Source: an uncultured Eubacterium sp. (GTDB lineage: Bacteria; Bacillota; Clostridia; Lachnospirales; Lachnospiraceae). Taken from it: 64,000 nucleotides of DNA. Below are positions 51,116 through 59,203 of the stretch, piece by piece (within the stretch, counting starts at the first letter, position 1; each line of letters begins with the position of its first letter). A program made the translations under genes and the position numbers. A model generated the notes under the pieces. That model was not told the origin of the DNA, searched no databases, and saw only the letters and a program-made list of their open reading frames with translations. The stretch is taken from NCBI GenBank assembly GCA_910584645.1, contig CAJUAU010000010.1, positions 54,799 to 118,798 on the forward strand. The letters run 5' to 3'.

Positions 51116-51907
51116 TTATTTATTCTGAAAAGGAACTACTTTTAATTTTTTCTCTTTGTCCTTCTCTAAGAAATTGCCCATTCCGGCTTTCTGATCTTCT
51201 GTCTCAAAGCAGTCGCCAAAAAGTTTCTCTTCGATAACAATCGCCTGATCCATATCTACCTGCAGACCGTCGTTAATAGCTTTTTTACAGTTGCGGACAG
51301 CGATCGGAGCCTGCATAGCGATTCCAGCTGCCATCTTCTTTGCTGCCGGCATCAGTTCTTCCTGAGAATAAACAGCATTTACAAGCCCAACACGATATGC
51401 CTCATCTGCTTTGATATTTCTCGCCGTATAGATCAGCTGTTTTGCCATGCCAACAGGAATCACACGCGCCAGTCTCTGGGTGCCGCCAAATCCTGGTGTG
51501 ATGCCAAGACCTACCTCCGGCTGTCCAAATACCGCATTGTCAGAACAGATACGTATGTCACAGCTCATGGAAATCTCACAGCCACCACCGAGAGCAAAAC
51601 CATTTACTGCTGCGATAACCGGGATCGGGAATGTCTCCAGCTTGCGGAATACATCATTTCCTTTCTTGCCGAATGCCTCTCCCTCTGCTTTCGTCAGTGT
51701 GCTCATCTCGCCGATATCAGCGCCTGCCACAAAAGATTTGTCGCCTGCCCCGGTCAGGATCAGACAGCGGATCACATCCAGATCTACCGCATCCAGGGCC
51801 GCTTCCAGTTCATCCAGAACGGTGCTGTTCAATGCGTTCAATGCTTTGGGACGGTTGATGGTGATAATACCAACTTTGTCCTCTACGTCATAAGTAATGA
51901 ATTCCAT
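51116..51907 (-). CDS. crt: Crotonase (3-hydroxybutyryl-CoA dehydratase)
   Basis: Crt dehydrates 3-hydroxybutyryl-CoA to crotonyl-CoA. The protein (263 residues from the ATG after AAAGGAG) has the enoyl-CoA hydratase oxyanion-hole regions AGADIGEMST and GGGCEISMSCDIRICSD, with the catalytic Glu in GQPEVGLGITPGFGGTQRL. An in-frame start seven codons upstream overlaps the ribosome site. It lies downstream of thlA; a stem-loop occupies the gap. Confidence 0.95.
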   Translation of the reverse strand: MEFITYDVEDKVGIITINRPKALNALNSTVLDELEAALDAVDLDVIRCLILTGAGDKSFVAGADIGEMSTLTKAEGEAFGKKGNDVFRKLETFPIPVIAAVNGFALGGGCEISMSCDIRICSDNAVFGQPEVGLGITPGFGGTQRLARVIPVGMAKQLIYTARNIKADEAYRVGLVNAVYSQEELMPAAKKMAAGIAMQAPIAVRNCKKAINDGLQVDMDQAIVIEEKLFGDCFETEDQKAGMGNFLEKDKEKKLKVVPFQNK

Positions 51908-51987
51908 ATCGGGAACTCTCCTTTCCATTCATTATGTTTGCATAAAGTGCCCGGTTCATGCCGCCGGACCGCCATATAAACAGTCCA

Positions 51988-52016
51988 TATGCCAGAGGCT
52001 GTTTCCCTCTGGCATA
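51988..52016 (-). other. Stem-loop between thlA and crt
   Basis: TATGCCAGAGG pairs with CCTCTGGCATA around a 7-base loop in the 127-bp gap, just after the thlA stop. No T run follows, so it may set relative mRNA levels rather than terminate. Confidence 0.6.
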
Positions 52017-52034
52017 GAACCTGAATACGTTTTA

Positions 52035-53219
52035 TCAGTCGCGCTCAACGATGGTAGCACAACCCATTCCACCGCCGATACAAAGGGTTGCAAGACCTTT
52101 CTTTGCATCGCGTTTCTGCATCTCATGAAGAAGTGTTACAAGAATACGGCATCCGGATGCTCCTACCGGATGTCCAAGAGCGATCGCGCCACCATTGACA
52201 TTCAGTTTCTCAAGATCAAAGCCCAGGTCTCTTCCCACAGCGATGGACTGTGCTGCAAATGCCTCATTTGCCTCGATCAGATCCATATCTGCCACGCTGA
52301 GTCCTGTCTTGTTCATCACTTTCTGTGTAGCAGCAACTGGTCCGATACCCATGATCTTCGGATCTACACCAGCCAGGGCGCCGGCAACAAAAGTAGCCAT
52401 TGGCTTCACACCGAGCTCTTTTGCCTTTTCCTCGCTCATAACAACAACGGCTGCTGCACCATCATTGATTCCGGAAGCGTTACCAGCGGTAACAAAACCG
52501 TCTTTGTTGATCGGACGAAGTTTGGAAAGACCTTCCATGGAAGTGCCAGGACGTGGTCCTTCATCTTTGTCAAATACAACGGTCTGTTTTCTCTGTTTTA
52601 CTTCTACCGGAACGATCTCATCATCAAATTTTCCTGCTTCCTGAGCTGCAACTGCCTTTGTCTGGCTGTTTACTGCAAACTCATCCAGCTCTTCACGGGT
52701 CAGTTTCCATCTGTCGTCAGCACAGATATTGTCTGCCGTCTGGATCATATGATAGTCATTGAATGCATCCCAGAGAGCGTCATTCACCATCGTATCTACA
52801 ATGGTATTGTTGTTCATTCTGTAACCGAAACGTGCCTGTTTCAGAGCATATGGAGCCATGGACATGTTCTCCATACCGCCTGCCACAACAATATCTGCAT
52901 CCCCTGTCTGGATCATCTGGGCAGCCATATTGACACAGTTCAGACCAGAACCACACACAACGTTCACCGTCACAGCGGGTGTCTCAATCGGAAGACCAGC
53001 ATTGATGGAAGCCTGGCGCGCTACGTTCTGGCCTAAACCAGCCTGGATCACACAGCCCATGTATACATGGTCGACCTTCTCCTTTGGAACACCAGCTCTC
53101 TTAAGAGCCTCTTCGATCACGATAGAACCCAGCTTCTGTGCCGGAGTCGTACTGAGTGTTCCCCCCATTGTTCCGATGGCAGTACGGCAAGCGCCTGCTA
53201 AAACTACTTTCTTTGACAT
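52035..53219 (-). CDS. thlA: Acetyl-CoA acetyltransferase (thiolase)
   Basis: Thiolase condenses two acetyl-CoA to acetoacetyl-CoA, the first step to butyrate. The 394-residue protein has the acyl-enzyme Cys in NVVCGSGLNCVNMA (near residue 88), the catalytic His in GGAIALGHPVGASG and the second Cys in CIGGGMGCATIVE. It is the first gene of the operon. Two perfect palindromes lie upstream. No obvious -35/-10 pair was found. The final butyryl-CoA to butyrate gene (but or buk) is not in the window. Confidence 0.96.
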   Translation of the reverse strand: MSKKVVLAGACRTAIGTMGGTLSTTPAQKLGSIVIEEALKRAGVPKEKVDHVYMGCVIQAGLGQNVARQASINAGLPIETPAVTVNVVCGSGLNCVNMAAQMIQTGDADIVVAGGMENMSMAPYALKQARFGYRMNNNTIVDTMVNDALWDAFNDYHMIQTADNICADDRWKLTREELDEFAVNSQTKAVAAQEAGKFDDEIVPVEVKQRKQTVVFDKDEGPRPGTSMEGLSKLRPINKDGFVTAGNASGINDGAAAVVVMSEEKAKELGVKPMATFVAGALAGVDPKIMGIGPVAATQKVMNKTGLSVADMDLIEANEAFAAQSIAVGRDLGFDLEKLNVNGGAIALGHPVGASGCRILVTLLHEMQKRDAKKGLATLCIGGGMGCATIVERD

Positions 53220-53238
53220 GATAAATATATCCTCCTTA

Positions 53239-53277
53239 ATAAAATAATTATTTTATATGCGCCGGAAATATTTCCGG
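53239..53277. promoter_or_regulatory. Two perfect palindromes upstream of thlA
   Basis: ATAAAATAATTATTTTAT (53239-53256) and CCGGAAATATTTCCGG (53262-53277) lie 20-58 bp upstream of the thlA ATG, the first partly adjoining the ribosome site. They could be regulator sites or mRNA stem-loops. Confidence 0.5.
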
Positions 53278-53346
53278 TTTTATACCGTGAGCTTTATCAG
53301 GCATGACTGCCCCTTTCGATTCCTGAATCCAACATGAGAGATACCG

Positions 53347-53826
53347 TCATCCGGCATATTTTTTTCTCAACATCTTTTCTACAGCTTCCGGCACCATATT
53401 GGACACATCGGAACCATAGGAAGCCACCTCTCTCACAATCGTAGAACTCAGAAAAGCATATTCGAGACTTGTCGTAAAAAACATCGTATCGATATCCGGA
53501 TCCAGGCTGTGGTTTGTCTGGGCGATCTGCATCTCCGACTCAAAGTCCGAAACCGCACGGAGTCCACGGATCATAACCTTTGCTCCCACACTCCTGGCAA
53601 AATCCACCGTAAGCCCGTCAAAAGTCTGTATTTTGACATTGGGAAATTCTTCTGTCGTATCCTCAAGCATACGAACCCTTTCCTCCAAAGTAAAGAGAGG
53701 ATTTTTGCTGTTGTTTTTTAAAATGGCTACAATGACCTCGTCTACTACTTTCGCTGCTCTCTTGATAATATCAAGATGCCCATAGGTAACAGGATCAAAG
53801 CTGCCGGGATATACTGCTTTTATCAT
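53347..53826 (-). CDS. coaD: Phosphopantetheine adenylyltransferase
   Basis: CoaD makes dephospho-CoA, the fourth of five steps to coenzyme A. From the ATG after AAAGGGAG the protein has 159 residues, the normal size. It starts MIKAVYPGSFDPVTYGHLDI, the nucleotidyltransferase motif with T/HxGH, and has VMIRGLRAVSDFESEMQIA and FLSSTIVREVASYG near the end, all typical. It stands upstream of the butyryl-CoA operon on the same strand, a coincidental but metabolically related CoA gene. Confidence 0.96.
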   Translation of the reverse strand: MIKAVYPGSFDPVTYGHLDIIKRAAKVVDEVIVAILKNNSKNPLFTLEERVRMLEDTTEEFPNVKIQTFDGLTVDFARSVGAKVMIRGLRAVSDFESEMQIAQTNHSLDPDIDTMFFTTSLEYAFLSSTIVREVASYGSDVSNMVPEAVEKMLRKKYAG

Positions 53827-54002
53827 ACGAATCTCCCTTTTCAGGCTTCCCACCGGGTTACTTTGTTAATTTTTTCACAATACATTGTCCCACCACTCAC
53901 ATTACCTATCATAACATTCCTGTTTGAAGTTGTCAAATCATTATCAATCTAAAATCCACATATTTTTTTAACCTGATCTTAAGTTAGCGGAAAGGCTCAG
54001 AT

Positions 54003-54032
54003 TTCCGCTGGCTCAATGACACCATTGAGCTA
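54003..54032. repeat. Stem-loop of the TAGCTCGA family at the end of DUF6273 copy 1
   Basis: GCTCAATG-ACAC-CATTGAGC forms an 8-bp stem beginning right at the TAG stop codon. Sequence and position resemble the motif after the other copies and at 10346 and 18401. Confidence 0.5.
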
Positions 54033-56324
54033 TTTTACCGTAATCTGAACCTTCCTGTAGACGCCGCTCTGGGCATAGGCAAAGACTGTATATTTTCCTT
54101 TTTTCTTCGCCTTTATGACTCCTTTTTTGGATACAGACAGTGCCTTGGGGTGGCTGGATTCGTAGCTGACCTCCCGGTGGTGACGCAGTGGCTTGGATTC
54201 CTTGATCTCTTTTGCCTTAATGCGCCATGTCTTACCCACCTTTAAGATAACTTTGTTTTTGTTCACTTTCACGGACTTTGCATTTCCGTTCTTTCCGCCG
54301 TTTGTGGTGACGTGGATCGTCCTGGCAGCGGCGATGGTCACCTTCTTCCCATCAATGATCTTATAGGCCCGGACGATGTATTTGTAATAGGTGCCCTTTT
54401 TGCATTTCCGGTCAATGTAGGATTTTTTGCTTCCCTTTTTTATAGTCTTCATCAGCTTATATTTGTAGTGCCGTTTTTTGGTGTTGCAGCGGCTGCCGTA
54501 CACCTCGTAGCCGTCTGCCCCCTTCACCCGGTTCCAGGTCAGTTTAACGTTCATCTCCGTAATCTGGGAAACCCTTGCCTGGATCCTGGCAAAATATGCC
54601 CCTTTTATGTCCTCATCGTTCTTCTGGGACTGTATGAACTGTTCCGTCACAAGGACCGTATCTATGGAAACGTCCAGTTCCTTCGCCGCCGCCTGGATCT
54701 TCACCGCCGTATCCGGGGAGACTCCCAGGCCGTCCCGGATATCAGAGAGGTCTTTCTCCGGAAAGGACGACGGGGAAGCTTTTGGTGTCGGTTTCGGGGA
54801 TCTTACCGGCGACGGGGATGGCTTCGGCTCCGGTGTCATTGCCGGGGGCAATGGGGAAGCCGATATGACCGGTTCCTCTGTGGGAACAGGCGTCTCTGTC
54901 GGCATCGGTGTCTGCGTCGGGCCGGGCGGCTCCGGGGTCTCTGCCGGAGGCAATGGGGAAGCCGATATGACCGGTTCCTCTGTGGGAACAGGCGTCTCTG
55001 TCGGCATCGGTGTCTGCGTCGGGCCGGGCGGCTCCGGGGTCTCTGCCAGAGGCGGCGTGACAACAGGAGTGGGGGCTGGGGTAGATCCCGCAAAGGTTAC
55101 CACCACAGTATGGCTGCTCTGGACGTCTGGTATCCTATAGATATTTTCTTCTGCCTGTCCTTTCTCTCCATCAATGGTAAAGGTATAGGGAGCAGATCCA
55201 TCTTCCGGCTGAAAGGTAAGCTGGACGTCTTCGCCGCTTTTAATTTTCATATCAATGGAGGCGCTGCCGTCGGTGGTTATGACTGTCTTGGATATCTGCA
55301 GGGCCACTGACCCGTTCCCACTTAATTTTAATCTGAGATCATAAGTTTTCTGGGAGACAGGGGTCGTTCCCGGCTGTGCTGTCGCAGATGGGTTCTGGGA
55401 AGCTCCCGGTGCTGCCGTCGGTGTTGCGCTTATCTGCGGGGCGGGAAGGATCTCCTCCCCTTCCCCTTCCGAGGTCACGGTACCAGCGGCTGACCATCTT
55501 ACAGATGACAGATTTAGATGCAAAGCCGGCCGGACAGCACTATCACCGGTGCTGACACCATGCCCAAAGATATCGACATTCCCATTGCTTCCCATATAGG
55601 AAGCATAAGAACTGCCACGGCCTGGCGAACGGAGCCACCAGTAACCATTCCCCGCGTAGGTCTCAGATTCTGTTGTAAATGCTCCCCGCCCATTCACAAA
55701 ATCGGTGTTCAAGGCACTTCTGCTCTTTAAGGAGCTAAACCCATATGCCGAATTTGCCACCTCATCGATAGACAGAAGATATACAGCGTCCCTGGTATTA
55801 CTGCCTCCCGTTGTATTATAAGACGGGTTCTTACTATTTACTACATCTGTAGTCTGCACTGCCTCCCGTTCTTCCGCAGTAAAAGCTTCATCCATAAAAT
55901 TTTCTGAGCTGTAATCTTTGCTGCATATATTCTGGTCTGCCCCGTACCCATTCAGCCAGCTGCGCAGCGTACAGGTTCCCCAGGTGACACTTTTATACGT
56001 GAGATTATACTTCTGGCAGTCCAGGCTCTTATCCGCCACCAGAAAGGCATCGTCTCCCTCCACTGACAGCACACGCCACTTGATAGGGGTCTTTTCGTCA
56101 TTTTTGTTGGTTTTTCCATCCCCGTCAGTATCCTCCTGCCAGTAGTTTCCGAACCAGATGCAGTCCCAGGTGGTAATGCTGTGTTCTATCCTCGGGTTAC
56201 AGAGGCCATAGTCTGCCGCCTGCACCGGCGGTGTGCCGGGTACCGGCAGAATTCCTGCCAGCAGGGCGGCAACCAGCAAAAGGGCTGCCCGTCTTTTTAT
56301 ATCCAATCTTCTTTGCCTGCTCAT
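54030..56324 (-). CDS. Secreted DUF6273-domain protein, copy 1
   Basis: From the ATG after AAAGGGGAT the protein has 764 residues. A signal peptide ends near residue 36 (AALLLVAALLAGILPVPGTP). A DUF6273 domain covers about 50-300 (TWDCIWFGNYWQ, WRVLSVEGDDAFLVADK, LRSWLNGYG, GYWWLRSPG, VRPALHLNLSS) and contains an EF-hand-like loop DTDGDGKTNKND. A Ser/Thr/Pro linker leads to a beta-sandwich (SGEDVQLTFQPEDGSAPYTF). A second Pro-rich linker carries a 102-bp tandem duplication (period 34 residues, 54849-55052). A helical segment, an Fn3-like domain (VKLTWNRVKGADGYEVYG) and a C-terminal Ig-like domain end the protein. No LPXTG or transmembrane anchor is seen. The function is unknown, probably cell-surface or extracellular. 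Confidence 0.85.
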   Translation of the reverse strand: MSRQRRLDIKRRAALLLVAALLAGILPVPGTPPVQAADYGLCNPRIEHSITTWDCIWFGNYWQEDTDGDGKTNKNDEKTPIKWRVLSVEGDDAFLVADKSLDCQKYNLTYKSVTWGTCTLRSWLNGYGADQNICSKDYSSENFMDEAFTAEEREAVQTTDVVNSKNPSYNTTGGSNTRDAVYLLSIDEVANSAYGFSSLKSRSALNTDFVNGRGAFTTESETYAGNGYWWLRSPGRGSSYASYMGSNGNVDIFGHGVSTGDSAVRPALHLNLSSVRWSAAGTVTSEGEGEEILPAPQISATPTAAPGASQNPSATAQPGTTPVSQKTYDLRLKLSGNGSVALQISKTVITTDGSASIDMKIKSGEDVQLTFQPEDGSAPYTFTIDGEKGQAEENIYRIPDVQSSHTVVVTFAGSTPAPTPVVTPPLAETPEPPGPTQTPMPTETPVPTEEPVISASPLPPAETPEPPGPTQTPMPTETPVPTEEPVISASPLPPAMTPEPKPSPSPVRSPKPTPKASPSSFPEKDLSDIRDGLGVSPDTAVKIQAAAKELDVSIDTVLVTEQFIQSQKNDEDIKGAYFARIQARVSQITEMNVKLTWNRVKGADGYEVYGSRCNTKKRHYKYKLMKTIKKGSKKSYIDRKCKKGTYYKYIVRAYKIIDGKKVTIAAARTIHVTTNGGKNGNAKSVKVNKNKVILKVGKTWRIKAKEIKESKPLRHHREVSYESSHPKALSVSKKGVIKAKKKGKYTVFAYAQSGVYRKVQITVK
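54849..55052. repeat. 102-bp tandem duplication in the linker of DUF6273 copy 1
   Basis: Two nearly identical 102-bp units (CAATGGGGAAGCCG start at 54849 and 54951) encode the Pro/Thr/Glu-rich linker TETPVPTEEPVISASPLPPA twice. It is in frame, and copies 3 and 4 have different linkers, so linker length is evolving by slippage or recombination. Confidence 0.85.
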
Positions 56325-56389
56325 ACCTTTTATCCCCTTTCCTGTACATATATTGCTGAAATCCGTCAATCCGGTGGTATGAATCCCCG

Positions 56390-58708
56390 TCATCTCACCG
56401 TAATCCGGACCTTCTTATAGACACCGCTCTGGGCATAGGCAAAGACCGTATATTTTCCTTTTTTCTTCGCCTTTATAACTCCTTTTTTGGATACAGACAG
56501 TGCCTGGGGGCGGCTGGATTCGTAGCTGACCTCCCGGTGGTGCCGCAGCGGCTTTGCCTCCTGGATCTCGCTGGCATTGATCTTCCATGTCTTTCCCACC
56601 TTCAAGGTAACTTTATTTTTGTCTACCTTCACAGACTTTGCATTTCCGTTCTTTCCGCCATTTGTGGTGACGTGGATCGTCTTGGAAACAGCGATGGTTA
56701 CCTTCTTCCCATCGATGATCTTATAGGCCCGGACGATATATTTGTAATAAGTGCCTTTTTTACACTTTGGGTCGGTATAGGATTTTTGGCTGCCATTCTT
56801 TATGGTCTTCTTCCGCTTGTATTCATAGATCCACTTTCTGGTGTTGCAGCGGTTGCCGTACACCTCGTAGCCGTCTGCCCCTTTCACCCGGTTCCAGGTC
56901 AGTTTAATCTTCCCCTCTGTGATCTGGGAGACTCTTGCCTGGATTTTGGCAAGGTATGCCCCCTTTATGTCCTTATCGTTCTTCTGAGACTGTATGGTCT
57001 TTTTCGTCACGAGGATCGTATCCATGGAGACATCCAGTTCTTCTGCCACTTCTTGAATCTTAACCGCTGTATCCGGGGACACTCCCAGTCCATCCTGGAT
57101 GACAGAGGGGTCATTTCCGGGAAGGGGCGATGAGGATACTTCTGGTACTGGTGTCGGAGATGATGACGGACCCGTGGATGGCTTCGGTTCCGACGTAGCA
57201 GTTGCTGCCGGCGTCTTTGTGGGCCGCGGTGCTTCAGATGGTGCCGGTGTTCCTGTCGCTGCCGGCGTCTTTGTGGGCCGCGGTGCTTCAGATGGTACCG
57301 GTGTTCCTGTCGCTACCGGAGGCGGCGTGGTGGCAGGCGTGGCAGTCGGTTCCGGCGTGGCAGTTACTACCGGCGTCTTTGTGGGCCGCGGTGCTTCAGA
57401 TGGTGCCGGTGTTCCTGTCGCTGCCGGCGGCGTGATGGCAGGCGTGGCAGTCGGCGTTGGCTGGGGCGGGTCAGAAAAGGTTACCACCACCGTATGGCTG
57501 CTCTGGATATCCGGTATCTTGTAGATATTTTCCTCTGCCTTTCCTTCTTCTCCGTCGATGGTAAAGGTATAGGGAGCAGATCCTTCTTCCGGCTGGAAGG
57601 TAAGCTGGATGTCTTCGCCGGCCTCTGCTGTTGTCACGATGGACGTATTTCCGCCCACTGTTATACTGTTTCTCAATGTTTTCAGATCCACCGCCCCATT
57701 CCCCTTTGTTTTTATCCTGAGGTCATAGTCTTGGGGATCAGGGGTAGGTTCTGGTGTGGGTTCCGGGGTCGGGTCCGGCGTCGGTTCCGGTGTGGGTTTC
57801 CGTGTCGGGTCCGGTTCTGGTGTGGGTCTCGGTGTCCGTGACGGAGGGGGGATCTCGGTCCCCCCTCCATTCTCGTTTACGGTACCGGCGGCTGACCATC
57901 TTGAGACAGATGACAGATTTATATGTAGGACTGGTCGGACGCCGACACCATCATTGTCAATGTTAATGCCAGGTCCTCCGGTCACCCCTACTGATTCCAC
58001 CTCAATTGAGCGATTACTACCCTTGCCCGGCGACCGGGTCCACCAAGACGCAGTTCCTTTATTCGTAAAAGCAGTCCCCCTGCCTATTCTGTTCTTTGCG
58101 CGTTCATCCGCATTTGAAGAGAATCCATATGCCGAATTCACAGTCTCCTGGTAGGACAACAGATATACCTTATCCTTTGTCCCATTTCCTGCTGATATGC
58201 TAGGATGTAATGTACTCTTATTCACTACATTCGTAGTCTTTATTGCCTCCTGCTCCTCCGCAGTAAAGGCGTTATCTATAAAATTTCCAGAGCTGTAATC
58301 CTTCTTGCATATGTTCTTGTCTGCTCCGTACCCATTCAGCCAGCTGCGCAGCGTGCAGTTCTCCCAGGTGACACTCGTCCTTGTATCATTATACCTCCGT
58401 ATGACCGGGAACTTGTCCGCCAGCAGAAAAGCATCGTCGCCCTGCACCGACAGCACCCGCCATTTGATGGGGGTCTTCTTATCGCTTGTATTGGCTTTGC
58501 CATCCCCATTGGTATCCTTCTGCCAGTAGTTACCGAACCAGATACAGTCCCAGGTCATGACACCGCTTACTTTCCTTGGATTATTGATGCCATAACCTGC
58601 CGCCCGAACCGGCGGTGTACCGGTCACCGGCAGGATCCCTGCCAGCAGGGCGGCGATCAGCCACAAAACTGTCTGTCTTTTTAATTCGGATTTCTTCTGT
58701 TTACTCAT
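56390..58708 (-). CDS. Secreted DUF6273-domain protein, copy 2
   Basis: The 772-residue protein has the same layout as copy 1: signal peptide (LIAALLAGILPVTGTPPVRA), DUF6273 with EF-hand-like DTNGDGKANTSD, Pro-rich linker, beta-sandwich, longer linker, Fn3-like and Ig-like C-terminal domains. The first linker is PTPEPTPDP repeats, and the second holds several repeats of TPAPSEAPRPTKTP. The DUF6273 part is the most divergent of the set (ASWWTRSPGKGSNRS), while the C-terminal ~240 residues are almost the same as in the others. AAAGGGGAT precedes the ATG. It begins the [2-1] operon from a promoter near 58893-58921; 65 bp separate it from copy 1. Confidence 0.85.
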   Translation of the reverse strand: MSKQKKSELKRQTVLWLIAALLAGILPVTGTPPVRAAGYGINNPRKVSGVMTWDCIWFGNYWQKDTNGDGKANTSDKKTPIKWRVLSVQGDDAFLLADKFPVIRRYNDTRTSVTWENCTLRSWLNGYGADKNICKKDYSSGNFIDNAFTAEEQEAIKTTNVVNKSTLHPSISAGNGTKDKVYLLSYQETVNSAYGFSSNADERAKNRIGRGTAFTNKGTASWWTRSPGKGSNRSIEVESVGVTGGPGINIDNDGVGVRPVLHINLSSVSRWSAAGTVNENGGGTEIPPPSRTPRPTPEPDPTRKPTPEPTPDPTPEPTPEPTPDPQDYDLRIKTKGNGAVDLKTLRNSITVGGNTSIVTTAEAGEDIQLTFQPEEGSAPYTFTIDGEEGKAEENIYKIPDIQSSHTVVVTFSDPPQPTPTATPAITPPAATGTPAPSEAPRPTKTPVVTATPEPTATPATTPPPVATGTPVPSEAPRPTKTPAATGTPAPSEAPRPTKTPAATATSEPKPSTGPSSSPTPVPEVSSSPLPGNDPSVIQDGLGVSPDTAVKIQEVAEELDVSMDTILVTKKTIQSQKNDKDIKGAYLAKIQARVSQITEGKIKLTWNRVKGADGYEVYGNRCNTRKWIYEYKRKKTIKNGSQKSYTDPKCKKGTYYKYIVRAYKIIDGKKVTIAVSKTIHVTTNGGKNGNAKSVKVDKNKVTLKVGKTWKINASEIQEAKPLRHHREVSYESSRPQALSVSKKGVIKAKKKGKYTVFAYAQSGVYKKVRITVR

Positions 58709-58892
58709 ACCTCTTATCCCCTTTCCAGATACATATGATCGCTGAGATCTTCAAGACAGCCTGGTGGTCGAATCCCCATATCGATCCCTGGCTGCTGTCC
58801 ATGAATTTATAGTTCGGAAACCACAGCTAAAAACCGGCCCATTGCAGTCGGTTCCTGGTGGCCTGAGACTGCTTCCGTTATTCTTTATTGGT

Positions 58893-58921
58893 ATTATATA
58901 ACAGTCTCATAAATTATACAA
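58893..58921 (-). promoter_or_regulatory. Possible promoter of DUF6273 copies 2-1
   Basis: On the minus strand, TTGTAT and a perfect TATAAT are spaced by 17 bp in the 495-bp gap between copies 2 and 3, leaving a 5' leader of about 180 nt. The -35 is weak. The rest of the gap holds the copy 3 terminator and AT-rich DNA without a recognisable gene. Confidence 0.5.
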
Positions 58922-59004
58922 GTCTATTTGTACCTGTTATGTAAATTTATGGGATATAAAAATAATAAAGTGATGATAAATCATAAATTCAGCATACCAC
59001 AGCA

Positions 59005-59040
59005 AAAAACAGCCACATCCTCCTGAACATAGCTGTTTTT
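59005..59040. terminator. Terminator after DUF6273 copy 3
   Basis: AAAAACAGC pairs with GCTGTTTTT around an 18-base loop, with T runs on both strands, 164 bp past copy 3. Confidence 0.75.
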
Positions 59041-59203
59041 ACGGGTTGTGACTGTCATCCCATCTCATACACTTTCGATTTACTCCACCTATCATTCCCT
59101 ATAGACATACTCCCCATCATATAATGCAAACTGGATATCGTACATCTTTCCTTTTTGCTTTTATGGTAACTTTTTTGAATCCCATCAAATTCGCGCCGTC
59201 AAG

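Noticed and set aside
51897..53036. 379-codon plus-strand frame opposite thlA
   Set aside because: Antisense shadow of the thiolase gene, which carries all catalytic motifs.
54312..57524. Plus-strand Gly/Val- and Arg/Trp-rich frames opposite the DUF6273 linkers
   Set aside because: These arise from the Pro/Thr-rich linker repeats read backwards and have no ribosome sites.
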